Counted from the stretch's first letter, positions 46,853-56,864 are shown. The stretch: DNA of 64,000 nt from Paraburkholderia diazotrophica (GCF_900108945.1 NZ_FNYE01000005.1:248001-312000), one strand, 5' to 3'. A program made the numbers and translations. Notes: a model not told the origin generated them from the letters alone.

Positions 46853-48559
46853 ATGACTCGAATCGTTACGCGCGCCTGCTCTCCCGCCGACGCCGAAGCC
46901 CTGATCCGCCACGGCCTGCATCCCGTCCTTGCGCGCCTGTACGCGTCGCGCGGCGTGTGCCTGCCCGATGAAATCGAAACCGGCCTCGCGCGCCTCACGC
47001 CGCCGGCGTCGCTCAAAGGCTGCGACACGGCAGCAACGCTGCTCGCCGATGCGCTCGAAAGCAAGCGCCGCATGCTCGTCGTCGCCGACTATGACTGCGA
47101 CGGCGCGACGGCCTGTGCCGTCGCGGTGCGCGGCTTGCGGATGTTCGGCGCGCAGATTGACTACCTCGTGCCAAACCGCTTCGAATACGGCTATGGCCTC
47201 ACGCCCGAGATCGTCGCGCTGGCGGCGCAACGTCCGGGCGGCAAACCCGATCTGCTGATCACCGTCGACAACGGGATCGCGAGCGTCGACGGCGTCGAAG
47301 CGGCGAACGCGCTCGGCATCGACGTGCTCGTCACCGATCATCACCTGCCCGGCGACGAACTGCCGCCCGCCCGTGCAATCGTCAATCCGAACCAGCCGGG
47401 CTGCACGTTTCCGAGCAAGTGCATGGCGGGCGTCGGCGTGATGTTCTATGTGCTGCTCGCGCTGCGCGCGGAACTGCGCCGGCGTGGCGCGTTCAGCGAT
47501 GCTTGCCCTGAGCCGCGCCTCGACGGCTTGCTCGATCTCGTCGCGCTCGGCACGGTCGCGGACGTCGTGAAGCTCGACGGCAACAATCGCGTGCTGGTCG
47601 CGCAAGGCTTGCAGCGCATCCGCAACGGACGTATGCAGCCGGGCATCGCCGCGCTCTTTCGCGCGGCGGGCCGCGATGCGCGCAGCGCGTCGGGCTTCGA
47701 TCTCGGCTTTGCGCTCGGGCCGCGTCTGAATGCGGCGGGACGGTTGTCGGATATGTCGTTGGGCATCGAATGCCTGACCACGGACGACGTCGGACGCGCA
47801 TGGGAGCTCGCGCAGCAGCTCGACGTGATGAACCGCGAGCGGCGCGAAATCGAAGCGGGGATGCAGCAGCAGGCGCTCGACGATCTGTCGACGGTCGATC
47901 CCGCCGGCTCGACGACGATCACCCTGTTCAACGCGGCCTGGCACCAGGGCGTGATCGGCATTGTCGCGGGACGGTTGAAGGAAAAATTCCACCGGCCGTC
48001 GTTCACGTTCGCGCCCGCCGACGACAGCGGCGCGACCGTCAAAGGCTCGGGCCGCTCGATTCCGGGCTTCCATCTGCGCGACGCGCTCGATCTCGTCTCG
48101 AAGCGCGAGCCGGGGCTGATCCTGAAGTTCGGCGGCCACGCGATGGCGGCGGGCCTGACGATCGCGGCAATGGATGTCCCACGTTTTACCGCGGCCTTCG
48201 AGCAGGTTGGCCGCGAATGGCTGACGGAGGACGTGCTCGCGCGCACGGTCGAGACCGACGGCGATCTCGAAGATGCATATTTCACGCCGCAATTCGTCGA
48301 GATGCTCGATGCAGCCGTCTGGGGACAGGGCTTTCCGGCGCCCGTTTTTTCGGGCGAGTTCGATGTGATGTCGCAGGCGCTGGTGAAGGACAAGCATCTT
48401 AAGCTGCAGCTGATGCGCGGCCGCCAGCGCTTCAATGCGATCTGGTTCAACCATACGCAGCCGTTGCCTGCGCGGACGACGGTCGCCTATCGGCTCTCGG
48501 CGGATATGTGGAATGGCATATCGCGGGTGCAGTTGATCGTCGAGCACGCGGTGTTGTAG
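46853..48559 (+). CDS. recJ: Single-stranded-DNA-specific exonuclease RecJ
   Basis: 5'-3' single-strand exonuclease used in recombination and mismatch repair. The 568 residues hold the DHH-family phosphoesterase motifs: ADYDCDGATAC at 78-88, ITVDNGIAS, VLVTDHHLPG with the DHH triad, and GLVDLVALGTVADV-like acidic motif (DLVALGTVADVV). The later DHHA1 part carries KGSGRSIPGFHLRDAL and KFGGHAMAAGL, and an OB domain ends the protein. It is the second gene of the rightward block and is followed by an 853-bp gap filled by a large repeat. Confidence 0.97.
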   Translation: MTRIVTRACSPADAEALIRHGLHPVLARLYASRGVCLPDEIETGLARLTPPASLKGCDTAATLLADALESKRRMLVVADYDCDGATACAVAVRGLRMFGAQIDYLVPNRFEYGYGLTPEIVALAAQRPGGKPDLLITVDNGIASVDGVEAANALGIDVLVTDHHLPGDELPPARAIVNPNQPGCTFPSKCMAGVGVMFYVLLALRAELRRRGAFSDACPEPRLDGLLDLVALGTVADVVKLDGNNRVLVAQGLQRIRNGRMQPGIAALFRAAGRDARSASGFDLGFALGPRLNAAGRLSDMSLGIECLTTDDVGRAWELAQQLDVMNRERREIEAGMQQQALDDLSTVDPAGSTTITLFNAAWHQGVIGIVAGRLKEKFHRPSFTFAPADDSGATVKGSGRSIPGFHLRDALDLVSKREPGLILKFGGHAMAAGLTIAAMDVPRFTAAFEQVGREWLTEDVLARTVETDGDLEDAYFTPQFVEMLDAAVWGQGFPAPVFSGEFDVMSQALVKDKHLKLQLMRGRQRFNAIWFNHTQPLPARTTVAYRLSADMWNGISRVQLIVEHAVL

Positions 48560-48731
48560 GCCGGTGGCGCCCGGCCGCCCCGCGCTTTGATCCGTTATAA
48601 TTTTGGTTTTTGGTTGCGACGCTGTTTGTTGCGGTTTTTGATGCGCATCCGTGTTGCGGTTCGCTTGCCCTTCGCGGGCATCCGCGATGCGCCTCGCGGC
48701 GCGGGCGTTGCCCCTGTGCGGGGCGGCACTC

Positions 48732-48757
48732 ACTTTCTTTGCCGCCGCAAAGAAAGT
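48732..48757. repeat. Hairpin in arm 1 of the large inverted repeat
   Basis: ACTTTCTTTGC (48732-48742) pairs with GCAAAGAAAGT (48747-48757) across CGCC. Confidence 0.8.
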
Positions 48758-49224
48758 AAGCAAAGAAAGCGGGCTCACACCGCCAGTGCTTGACCTTTAC
48801 CCACGGGCCCTCAACGTCCCCGAGTTTCATACGGCAGTGTGCTCGCTGATGTTCGTTGCCAACGCGCTACTCGTGCGCCTCACCCGCTTCATGCACGTGT
48901 CGCACGACTAAGGGCATCGAACGTTCCGGCGCCGCATGTCGGTAGTGAATAAGGTTGTCGTGCCGCACAGGACACCGCCCGTACTTGAGCCGTATCGCGT
49001 AGCGAGGGTGTCCTGTATGGCGCGAATGCCTACACACAGTTTGCCGCAAAGGGGCGCGGGAACATTCGATGTCGCGGACGGTAACGCGGGTGTATGAAGC
49101 GGTGAGGCGTTTGATCAGTACGCTGGTAACGAAGGCGGAGCAGCACGTTGCCGCGCGAACTGTGGGGACGTTGAGAGCCCGTGGGTAAGCGTCAAGGATT
49201 GGCGGTGTGAGCGGCTTTCTTTTG

Positions 49225-49258
49225 CCTACTTTTCTTTGCCGCGGCAAAGAAAAGTAGG
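49225..49258. repeat. 34-bp perfect palindrome in arm 2 of the large inverted repeat
   Basis: CCTACTTTTCTTTGCCG (49225-49241) is followed directly by its exact reverse complement (49242-49258). It is the counterpart of the hairpin at 48732-48757 in the other arm. Confidence 0.9.
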
Positions 49259-49412
49259 TGCCGCCCCGCACAGGGGCAACGCCCGCGCCGCGAGGCGCAT
49301 CGCGGATGCCGGCAAAGGGCAAAGCAGACAACGCATTCGCGGATGCCCGCGACAAGGGCTAAGGCAAACAGCGTCGCAGACAAAAACCCATATTTATTAC
49401 TAGTGGATCGAC

Positions 49413-50517
49413 ATGGAAGCGGAACGTCTCAACGCGATCGAAGCCTCTCTGGCCGACCTGCGCACGCGCGCAGGCGAGCTACGGGGGTATCTTTGACTAC
49501 GATGCCAAGGCAGTACGGCTGATCGAAGTCAACAAGGAACTCGAAGACCCGAACGTCTGGAACGACGCACAGCACGCGCAGGCGCTCGGCAAGGAAAAAA
49601 AGCTGCTCGAAGGCGTCGTCGAGGTGCTGGGCTCACTCGATAACGACTTGCGCGACACGAAGGATCTCTTCGACATGGCGCGCGAGGAAAACGACGAGGA
49701 CACGCTCGTCGCGTGCGAAGAAGACGCCACGAAGCTGACGGCGCGCATCGAAGACATGGAGTTCCGCCGGATGTTCTCGAATCCGGCCGACCCGAACAAC
49801 GCGTTCATCGACATTCAGGCAGGCGCGGGCGGCACGGAAGCGTGCGATTGGGCGTCGATGCTGTTGCGCCAGTACCTGCGCTACTGCGAACGAAAGGGCT
49901 TCAAGGCCGAAGTGCTCGAAGAATCGGAAGGCGACGTCGCGGGCATCAAGAGCGCGACGATCAAGGTCGAAGGCGAATACGCATACGGCTTCCTGCGCAC
50001 CGAAACAGGCATTCACCGCCTGGTGCGCAAATCGCCGTTCGACTCGTCGGGCGGCCGTCATACGTCGTTCTCGTCGGTGTTCGTGTATCCGGAAATCGAC
50101 GAGTCGTTCGAGATCGAAGTCAATCCGGCCGATCTGCGCATCGATACGTACCGCGCCTCGGGCGCAGGCGGTCAGCACATCAACAAGACCGACTCGGCTG
50201 TGCGTATCACGCACATCCCGTCGGGCATCGTCGTGCAGTGCCAGAACGACCGCTCGCAGCACCGCAACCGCGCCGAAGCGATGGCGATGCTGAAGTCGCG
50301 CCTGTACGAAGCCGAAATGCGCAAGCGTCAGTCGGAACAGGACAAGCTCGAAGCGGGCAAATCGGACGTGGGCTGGGGCCACCAGATCCGTTCTTACGTG
50401 CTCGACAACAGCCGCATCAAGGATCTGCGCACCAACGTCGAAATCAGCAACACGAAGAGCGTGCTCGACGGCGATCTCGACGCGTTCATCAGCGCGAGCC
50501 TGAAACAGGGCATCTAA
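49413..50517 (+). CDS. prfB: Peptide chain release factor 2, with programmed +1 frameshift
   Basis: RF2 reads UGA and UAA stop codons. The gene is in two frames: codons 1-27 (49413-49493) run into an in-frame TGA at 49494-49496. The preceding CGG GGG TAT CTT then TGA C is the classical prfB shift site with an upstream Shine-Dalgarno-like GGGGG. After the +1 shift at CTT, reading resumes at GAC 49495 to 50517, giving 367 residues. The SPF tripeptide (KSPFDSSGG) and GGQ motif ([11 protein letters not shown]) are present. Low RF2 promotes the shift, so the gene is self-regulated. It lies upstream of lysS, as in E. coli. Confidence 0.97.
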
Positions 50518-50624
50518 TAAGCGCAACGGGCGCGGCGCATTCCGCCGCGCCGAATTTTTTTGACCGCCTGTGCGCCCACGCCGTGAAGGCGCGCACGAGG
50601 CACCGAACACCGACCATCATCACC

Positions 50625-52166
50625 ATGACCGAACCGACCCAGCCGAATGCGGCCCCGCAGAACGCCGTCGCCGAGTTGGACGACAACCAGATCATCGCCG
50701 AGCGCCGCGAAAAGCTGCGCGCGCTGCGCGAGCAAGGCGTCGCCTATCCGAACGACTTCCGTCCGACCCATCACGCCGCCGACCTGCAATCCAGATTCGC
50801 GGACACCGACAAGGACGCGCTCGAAGCGCAGGCGCTGCAAGTCGCGCTGGCCGGCCGCATGATGCTCAAGCGCGTGATGGGCAAGGCGAGCTTCGCGACG
50901 GTTCGCGACGGTTCGGGCCAGATCCAGTTCTTCATCACGCCCGCCGACGTCGGCGAAGCGACGTACGAAGCCTTCAAGAAGTGGGACCTCGGCGACATCG
51001 TCGCGGCGAAGGGCGTGCTGTTCCGCACGAACAAGGGCGAGCTGTCCGTGCGCTGCACGGAACTGCGCCTCTTGTCGAAGGCGCTGCGCCCGCTGCCGGA
51101 CAAGTTCCACGGCCTCGCAGACCAGGAAATGCGCTATCGCCAGCGCTACGTCGATCTGATCGTCACGCCGGAAGCGCGCAAGACGTTCGTCGCGCGCACG
51201 AAGGCCGTGTCGTCGATCCGCAAGTTCATGGCCGACGCGAACTTCATGGAAGTCGAAACGCCGATGCTGCACCCGATTCCGGGCGGCGCGGCGGCGAAGC
51301 CGTTCGTCACGCATCACAACGCGCTCGACATGCAGATGTTCCTGCGCATCGCACCCGAGCTGTATCTGAAGCGGCTGGTGGTCGGCGGCTTCGAGCGCGT
51401 GTTCGAGATCAATCGGAATTTCCGTAATGAGGGCGTGTCGCCGCGTCACAATCCGGAATTCACGATGATGGAGTTCTACGCCGCTTACACCGACTACAAG
51501 TGGCTGATGGACTTCACCGAGCAGTTGATCCGCCAGGCCGCCGTCGACGCGCTCGGCACCGCGACGATCGCGTATCAGGGCCGCGAGCTGGATCTGTCGA
51601 AGCCGTTCCATCGGCTGACGATCACACAGGCGATCCAGAAATACGCGCCGCAATACACGGATGCGCAATTGACGGACGGCGCATTCCTGCGCACCGAACT
51701 GAAGAAGTTCGGCGTCGACACGACGCAGCCGCAATTCCTCAATGCGGGCACGGGCTCGCTGCAACTGGCGCTCTTCGAGGAAACGGCGGAATCGCAGCTG
51801 TGGGAGCCGACGTTCATCATCGACTACCCCGTTGAAGTGTCGCCGCTCGCGCGCGCATCGGATAGCGTCGAAGGCATCACCGAGCGTTTCGAGCTGTTCA
51901 TCACGGGCCGCGAAATCGCCAACGGCTTCTCGGAGCTGAACGATCCGGAAGACCAGGCTGCGCGCTTCAAGAAACAGGTCGACCAGAAGGACGCCGGCGA
52001 CGAGGAAGCGATGTACTACGACGCCGACTATATCCGCGCGCTCGAATACGGCATGCCGCCCGCGGGTGGCTGCGGCATCGGCATCGACCGTCTGGTGATG
52101 CTGCTCACCGACAGCCCGAGCATCCGCGATGTCATCCTGTTCCCGCATCTGCGCCGCGAAGACTGA
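50625..52166 (+). CDS. lysS: Lysyl-tRNA synthetase (class II)
   Basis: Charges tRNA-Lys. From ATG 50625 ([17 protein letters not shown]) the protein has 513 residues. It has an N-terminal OB anticodon domain ([22 protein letters not shown]), motif 1 ([19 protein letters not shown]), motif 2 ([21 protein letters not shown]) and motif 3 ([13 protein letters not shown]). The frame is open far upstream through prfB but only the part from 50625 fits. The prfB-lysS order is the same as in E. coli, 107 bp apart. Confidence 0.98.
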   Translation: MTEPTQPNAAPQNAVAELDDNQIIAERREKLRALREQGVAYPNDFRPTHHAADLQSRFADTDKDALEAQALQVALAGRMMLKRVMGKASFATVRDGSGQIQFFITPADVGEATYEAFKKWDLGDIVAAKGVLFRTNKGELSVRCTELRLLSKALRPLPDKFHGLADQEMRYRQRYVDLIVTPEARKTFVARTKAVSSIRKFMADANFMEVETPMLHPIPGGAAAKPFVTHHNALDMQMFLRIAPELYLKRLVVGGFERVFEINRNFRNEGVSPRHNPEFTMMEFYAAYTDYKWLMDFTEQLIRQAAVDALGTATIAYQGRELDLSKPFHRLTITQAIQKYAPQYTDAQLTDGAFLRTELKKFGVDTTQPQFLNAGTGSLQLALFEETAESQLWEPTFIIDYPVEVSPLARASDSVEGITERFELFITGREIANGFSELNDPEDQAARFKKQVDQKDAGDEEAMYYDADYIRALEYGMPPAGGCGIGIDRLVMLLTDSPSIRDVILFPHLRRED

Positions 52167-52549
52167 TCGCGACGTTGTCTCATCTGCTGCCTCGCATGGC
52201 GGCATTCGCGCACGGCCGTGTCTCGGGCCGTGCGCGCTCCCCTCGCCTCACCCCTTCCCTTTCTTGCTGCCTCCGACGGGTTGTTTGTAACCATCGGTAA
52301 AAGCTGCGCGATGTCAGCGCGCGGCCGCTTCTTCAAAGCCTGCCGAAACGCACGGATGAGGCCAATCCGGCCGCCCGGCGCGCCCCTCGCGTTTCATGCG
52401 CGTCAACGCTGTGCTCGTCTGACGTTACAAATTGAAACCCCGACGCGAATGGCGTGTCGGACACTAAAGGCTGGGCCTTTTGGCGCACTTACTATGCCTC
52501 ACCCTCAGTCTCGAGAAGGGCAGCTCTGTCCGGACGGAGGCCAATCACC
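52167..52549. other. 383-bp spacer before the glycine-zipper gene
   Basis: No plausible gene. Part of it (near 52420-52470) is AT-richer with GTTACAAATTGAAA and may carry a promoter for the next gene; no matched -35/-10 pair is convincing. No terminator hairpin with a T run was seen after lysS. Confidence 0.5.
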
Positions 52550-53320
52550 ATGAACAATCCGAACAACCCGCAAACTTCCCCCCGCCGCCTGCACCCGCTT
52601 ATTGCGGTGGCGGCAGGTGCCGTCATCATCGCCAGTCTCGCCGCCACGGCGGCCATAACGGGACTGTTCCCAAAGGCGTCGAGCAACGGCGCGGTCAACG
52701 ATCAGACGCAATCGGCTGCCGTCACGCAGCAACAGCAACCTGTCGTCGATACCGCGCAACCGGCCCGTCTACCCGCGCAGCCACAGCCACAAGCCGCCGC
52801 TCAGCAGCAGTCGGCTGAACAGCAGGCCGCGGAACAGCAGGCGGCGCAGCAACAGACTGCACAGCAACAAGCCCAGCAGGCGCAACAGGCCGAGCAGGCC
52901 CCGCGCGCGCCGGCGCCGACGAGCCCGCAATACGCGCAGCAGCCGCAGCAGCAATATGCGCCGCAACAGCCAGCACAACCGGCCCACTGTTCGACTTGCG
53001 GCACAGTCGAGGCGATCTCGGTCGTGCGTCAGGAAGGACATGGCACGGGCCTCGGCGCTGTCGGCGGTGCAGTGGCCGGCGGCGTCGTCGGCAACCAGTT
53101 CGGCAGCGGCAATGGCCGTACTGCGATGACGCTTCTCGGCGCGCTCGGCGGCGGACTTGCCGGCAACTCGGTCGAAAAACATTTGCGCAGCACGACCAGC
53201 TATTCGGTGCGTGTGCGCATGGAGAACGGCAAGACGCGCTACTTCACCTATCACGAGGCGCCGCCGTTCCAGCAAGGCCAGCGCGTGCGCGTGCAGAACG
53301 GCACGCTGGTCGCCGGCTAG
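52550..53320 (+). CDS. Glycine-zipper 2TM outer-membrane-type protein with Gln/Ala-rich linker
   Basis: A 256-residue protein with one N-terminal membrane segment (about 16-39, LIAVAAGAVIIASLAAT), a low-complexity Gln/Ala/Pro linker (about 45-145) and a C-terminal domain. That domain has a CSTCGTVEAI motif, a glycine-zipper segment (GLGAVGGAVAGGVVGNQFG, about 165-185) of the Rickettsia 17-kDa surface antigen family, and a basic YSVRVRMENGKTRYFTY end. Members are small envelope proteins of unclear role. The ATG follows CGGAGG by 9 bp. The linker, built from AQQQ-type repeats, is prone to length change. Confidence 0.85.
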   Translation: MNNPNNPQTSPRRLHPLIAVAAGAVIIASLAATAAITGLFPKASSNGAVNDQTQSAAVTQQQQPVVDTAQPARLPAQPQPQAAAQQQSAEQQAAEQQAAQQQTAQQQAQQAQQAEQAPRAPAPTSPQYAQQPQQQYAPQQPAQPAHCSTCGTVEAISVVRQEGHGTGLGAVGGAVAGGVVGNQFGSGNGRTAMTLLGALGGGLAGNSVEKHLRSTTSYSVRVRMENGKTRYFTYHEAPPFQQGQRVRVQNGTLVAG

Positions 53321-53372
53321 ACGCAACGATCCGACGCGGCCGCTTGCCCGTCCTCTTCGCGCGCCATACGAA

Positions 53373-53402
53373 AAAAGGCGACTCACACGTGAGTCGCCTT
53401 TT
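53373..53402. terminator. Bidirectional intrinsic terminator between the glycine-zipper gene and iscX
   Basis: A 14-bp stem (AAAAGGCGACTCAC with GTGAGTCGCCTTTT) spans 53373-53402, ending in T on each strand. It lies 53 bp after the rightward gene and 43 bp after iscX. Confidence 0.9.
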
Positions 53403-53444
53403 CTTTTGCCGCGCCTGATACGTCAAACAACGGACGGAACGCGT

Positions 53445-53642
53445 TCAATAGTCCGCGTCTTCGATCCATGCCGCCTGAATCGCTTCGAGGATCTTTTCGC
53501 TCGATCGGTTCGGATCGTCGTCGAAGCCGTCCAGCTCCATCACCCAACGGTGAAGATCGGTGAAGCGCACCTGTTGCGGGTCGATTTCCGGATGCTTGTC
53601 CGTCAAGGCCATCGCGATGTCTTGCGTATCGGTCCACTTCAT
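53445..53642 (-). CDS. iscX: Fe-S cluster assembly protein IscX
   Basis: A 65-residue acidic protein of the IscX (YfhJ) family. It starts MKWTDTQDIAMALTDKHP and has the WVMELDGFDDDPN segment and an acidic end (AAWIEDADY) typical of the family. IscX binds the cysteine desulfurase IscS and is thought to tune its activity or iron access. It is the last gene of the isc locus, 15 bp after fdx. Confidence 0.93.
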   Translation of the reverse strand: MKWTDTQDIAMALTDKHPEIDPQQVRFTDLHRWVMELDGFDDDPNRSSEKILEAIQAAWIEDADY

Positions 53643-53657
53643 GGCTGCATGCTCCTG

Positions 53658-53999
53658 TTAGTGATTTTCCTTCGCGTGGTTGATCGAATAACGCGGAATC
53701 TCGACGACGAGATCGTCGTCGTCGGGCATGATTGCCTGGCACGACAACCGCGACTCGCGTTCGAGACCCCATGCCTTGTCGAGCAGATCGTCCTCGTCTT
53801 CTTCCGACGGCTCCAGCGCGTTGAAGCCCTCACGCACGATCACGTGACACGTCGTGCACGCGCAAGACTTCTCGCACGCATGCTCGATCTCGATGCCGTT
53901 GTCGAGCAGATTGTCGCAGACGCTCTTGCCCGGCACGGCGTCGATGACCGCGCCGTCCGGACACAGTTCGACGTGAGGCAGCACAACGATTTGAGGCAT
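53658..53999 (-). CDS. fdx: [2Fe-2S] ferredoxin of the Isc system
   Basis: Small electron carrier of the ISC pathway. From ATG 53999 (MPQIVVLPHVELCPDG) the protein has 113 residues. The cluster ligands are C42, C48, C51 and C87 (HACEKSCACTTC and SCQ), the same positions as in E. coli Fdx; C46 is extra and not a ligand. It supplies electrons for sulphur reduction or cluster assembly on IscU. The ORF is open 9 codons further upstream without a ribosome site advantage. hscA lies 190 bp upstream, and iscX 15 bp downstream. Confidence 0.96.
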   Translation of the reverse strand: MPQIVVLPHVELCPDGAVIDAVPGKSVCDNLLDNGIEIEHACEKSCACTTCHVIVREGFNALEPSEEDEDDLLDKAWGLERESRLSCQAIMPDDDDLVVEIPRYSINHAKENH

Positions 54000-54189
54000 A
54001 CAAATTCCGTTTGGTCTGTGGGGCACGGACGCCGCCCTTCAGGCACCGTACCATTTTACTGATCGCGCGGCCGTTTTTGGCACGCGCTGCGTGATTCTGC
54101 GGCGACACATGAATCGCGTTTTCACTGCATCGCCGTCATTGCGCGAGGCGCGTTTCGACGTCCCGCGTTGCCGTCAACAAAAAGCCGCG

Positions 54190-56061
54190 TCAGATCTCGT
54201 CGAGCTTGCGGCCCGCGAGTGCGCGGCGAATGCTCTTGTCCATCCGGCGCGCGGCGAATTCGTCGGTGCCTTCGGCGAGCGTCTTCGTTGCCGTTTCGAT
54301 CGCGTCGACGTCTTCGCCCGGCGCGACCACTCGCAGCGCCTCGACGAGCCCGGTGAGCGTCACGCGCTCGTCGGCGTCGAGCAGCTCGCCGTCGGCGGCC
54401 AGCGCCGCCTCCGTCGCTTCGATCAGCCGCTGCGCTTCGACTTGCGCCTCGCGCAATGCGCGGGCACGCATATCGACTTCCGCCGTCTGGAAGCTGTCTT
54501 CGAGCATGCGCGCGACGTCGTCATCGGCGAGACCGTACGACGGCTTCACGACCACCGACGCCTCCACGCCCGAATGCTGCTCGCGCGCGAACACGGACAG
54601 CAGTCCGTCAGCATCCACCTGATACGTGACACGGATGCGCGCTGCGCCCGCCGCCATCGGCGGAATGCCGCGCAGCTCGAAGCGCGCGAGCGAACGGCAA
54701 TCGGACACGAGTTCGCGCTCGCCCTGGACGACGTGAATCGCCATCGCCGTCTGGCCATCCTTGAAGGTCGTGAATTCCTGCGCGCGCGCGGTCGGAATCG
54801 TCGAGTTGCGCGGAATGATTTTTTCGGCGAGTCCGCCCATCGTTTCGACGCCCAGCGACAGCGGAATCACGTCGAGCAGCAGCCAGTCGTCGCCGTCCCC
54901 GCCGCGGTTGCCCGCGAGCAGATCGGCCTGAATGGCGGCGCCGAGCGCGACCACCTGGTCGGGATCGAGATTCGTCAGCGGCGGCTGGCCGAAGAAGTTT
55001 TCGACGGCACGGCGAATGACGGGCATGCGCGTCGCGCCGCCGACCAGTACCACGCCCTTGATGTCAGCGGGCGTCACTTTCGCATCGCGCAGCGCCTTTT
55101 TCGTGGGCCCGAGCGTGCGCAGCACGAGCGCCTGCGTGATTGTTTCGAACGTTGCTTCGTCGACGGTGACGTCCATCTTCGCGCCGCTCGCGAGCGTGAC
55201 CCGGACAGCCGCGCTGGGCGCCGACGACAGCGCCTCCTTCGCCTCGCGCACTGTGTCGAGCAACTGGCGCACGTCTTCGGGCGTCAGCGACTGCGCCGCG
55301 ACGTTCGCTTTTTGCAGCACGTGGCGATACAGCGCGTGATCGAAGTCGTCGCCGCCGAGCGCCGAATCGCCGCCCGCCGCGAGCACTTCGAAGACACCCT
55401 TGGTCAGCTTCAGGATCGACAGATCGAACGTGCCGCCGCCGAGGTCATACACCGCATAAAGCCCTTCCGCGCCGTTATCCAGACCGTAGGCGATCGCGGC
55501 CGCCGTCGGCTCGTTCAAGAGGCGCAGCACGTTGAGACCCGCAAGACGCGCGGCGTCCTTGGTCGCCTGGCGCTGCGCCTCATCGAAATAGGCAGGCACC
55601 GTGATCACGGCACCGACGAGTTCATCGCCGAGCGTGTCTTCCGCGCGATAGCGCAGCGTCGCGAGAATTTCCGCCGACACTTCGACGGGGCTCTTCACGC
55701 CGTCGACAGTGCGGATCTGTACCATACCCGGCGCGTCGACGAAATCGTACGGCGCGTTTTCCGCGTGCTCGACTTCGCTCTTGCCGCGACCCATGAAGCG
55801 CTTGACGGAGACGATCGTGTTGCGCGGATCGGTAACGGCTTCCGCTTTCGCCACGCGCCCGATGCGCCGGCCGCCTTTCTCCAGATACCGCACGACGGAG
55901 GGCAGCAGATAGTGTCCTTCGTCGTCAGGCAAAACGTCGGGCACGCCGCTGCGCACCGCCGCGACGAGAGAGTTGGTGGTGCCGAGGTCGATGCCGACGG
56001 CGAGTCGCCGCTGATGCGGCGCGGGCGCCATGCCGGGTTCGGAAATTTGCAGTAAAGCCAT
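54190..56061 (-). CDS. hscA: Fe-S chaperone ATPase HscA
   Basis: Hsp70-type chaperone that releases clusters from IscU. The 623 residues start [16 protein letters not shown] and have the Hsp70 ATPase motifs GIDLGTTNS (about 23-31), [26 protein letters not shown] and [14 protein letters not shown]-terminal substrate domain follows. Its known ligand is the LPPVK motif of IscU, which is present in the IscU of this locus (99-103). It lacks the C-terminal EEVD-like ending of DnaK. It is 160 bp from hscB and 190 bp from fdx. Confidence 0.97.
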   Translation of the reverse strand: MALLQISEPGMAPAPHQRRLAVGIDLGTTNSLVAAVRSGVPDVLPDDEGHYLLPSVVRYLEKGGRRIGRVAKAEAVTDPRNTIVSVKRFMGRGKSEVEHAENAPYDFVDAPGMVQIRTVDGVKSPVEVSAEILATLRYRAEDTLGDELVGAVITVPAYFDEAQRQATKDAARLAGLNVLRLLNEPTAAAIAYGLDNGAEGLYAVYDLGGGTFDLSILKLTKGVFEVLAAGGDSALGGDDFDHALYRHVLQKANVAAQSLTPEDVRQLLDTVREAKEALSSAPSAAVRVTLASGAKMDVTVDEATFETITQALVLRTLGPTKKALRDAKVTPADIKGVVLVGGATRMPVIRRAVENFFGQPPLTNLDPDQVVALGAAIQADLLAGNRGGDGDDWLLLDVIPLSLGVETMGGLAEKIIPRNSTIPTARAQEFTTFKDGQTAMAIHVVQGERELVSDCRSLARFELRGIPPMAAGAARIRVTYQVDADGLLSVFAREQHSGVEASVVVKPSYGLADDDVARMLEDSFQTAEVDMRARALREAQVEAQRLIEATEAALAADGELLDADERVTLTGLVEALRVVAPGEDVDAIETATKTLAEGTDEFAARRMDKSIRRALAGRKLDEI

Positions 56062-56221
56062 CTGGAATCTTCTTCGGGTCCGTCGGGGTCCGTTGGGGGT
56101 CCATCGAAATCGATTAGGCCCCGGTCCTGATCATGTAGGTTCGCGTGTCGTTCGGGCTGCGCATTCGTGCAGCGCAAGTCAGACGGCTGGATTCGCGCGC
56201 CGCGCAATTCTACGTGCCGCG

Positions 56222-56749
56222 CTAGCTGTCGAGCCGTTCGATCTGCGTGCCGATCTCCGACGCCACGCGCTCGATGAACATCAGTTGCCGTACCGCTTCG
56301 CCTGCCGCCTGGTTCGAGCCGCTGTCGAGCAACGCGGCTAGTTTCGCGAAGCGCACCTTCTCTTCGTCGCGCAGTTCCACGAGCAGCGCGTCGAGCGCGT
56401 TGACATTCTTCGCGGCCGACGCATCTTCGATGCTCTCGCGCCATTCCATCTGCTGCATCAGGAATGCCGGCTCCATCGCCGTGTTGTTCTCCGCGCCGAC
56501 GTCGACGCCGCGCAGCGCCAGCAGATAACGCGCGCGCCTGAGCGGATCGCGCAGCGTCTGATACGCCTCGTTCGTGCGCGTCGCCCATTGCATCGCGATG
56601 CGCTTCTGCGCGTCGCCCGCCGCGGCGAAGCGGTCGGGATGCACCTGCGCCTGCACCGTGCGATACGCGTGATCCAGTGCGGACGCGTCGAGCGAGAACT
56701 GCTCCGGCAGATCGAAGAGTTTGAAGTGACTGTCGTTCAGCGAGGCCAT
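56222..56749 (-). CDS. hscB: Fe-S co-chaperone HscB
   Basis: J-domain co-chaperone that brings IscU to HscA and stimulates its ATPase. The 175 residues have the J domain at the N-terminus with the key HPD at 37-39 (QVHPDRFA) and a C-terminal three-helix IscU-binding domain. It begins [18 protein letters not shown]. The gene is separated from iscA by 115 bp that include a strong terminator (56824-56847), so it may be reached by readthrough or by its own promoter. Confidence 0.95.
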   Translation of the reverse strand: MASLNDSHFKLFDLPEQFSLDASALDHAYRTVQAQVHPDRFAAAGDAQKRIAMQWATRTNEAYQTLRDPLRRARYLLALRGVDVGAENNTAMEPAFLMQQMEWRESIEDASAAKNVNALDALLVELRDEEKVRFAKLAALLDSGSNQAAGEAVRQLMFIERVASEIGTQIERLDS

Positions 56750-56823
56750 CAGATTGGTTTGTCCGTCGAAAGCGCGTGGCGAAACTCAGGCAGATATCTT
56801 GCGATGTTCGTGGCGAAATTGAA

Positions 56824-56847
56824 AAAAGGCGGCACAGGCCGCCTTTT
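56824..56847 (-). terminator. Intrinsic terminator inside the isc locus, between iscA and hscB
   Basis: On the minus strand a 10-bp stem (AAAAGGCGGC with GCCGCCTTTT; 56824-56833 and 56838-56847) closes a 4-base loop and is followed by two more T bases. It lies 17 bp past the iscA stop. All neighbours are leftward, so it can only act on the isc transcript. Confidence 0.85.
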
Positions 56848-56864
56848 CCGCGTAATTCACGCGC

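Larger units (their letters stand above)
48603..49387. repeat. Large imperfect inverted repeat filling the recJ-prfB gap
   Basis: The two halves of this ~785-bp stretch are inverted, diverged copies of one another, with the centre near 48995. Matching parts include a 40-base core (GCATCCGCGATGCGCCTCGC begins at 48678 and its complement lies near 49285-49305), the CTCACACCGCC blocks, ACCCACGGGC and CTCAACGTCCC blocks, GCATCGAACGTTCC with GGAACATTCGATGTC, and CAGGACACC (48968) with GGTGTCCTG (49008). Both arms contain smaller hairpins. The translated string FFAAAKK that it can encode recurs, from memory, in spurious Burkholderia-group open frames, so it is probably a multi-copy intergenic element. 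Confidence 0.85.

Noticed and set aside
46784..48778. A 664-codon frame opposite recJ that contains FFAAAKKVSAAPHRGN
   Set aside because: It is an antisense frame running into the large inverted repeat. The recognisable string comes from the repeat, not a protein family.
48603..49387. Possible insertion sequence or transposon
   Set aside because: No transposase frame, no target duplication visible. It is better described as a non-coding inverted repeat.
50514..52205. A 563-codon frame opposite lysS
   Set aside because: Antisense of a highly biased synthetase gene, with no domain.
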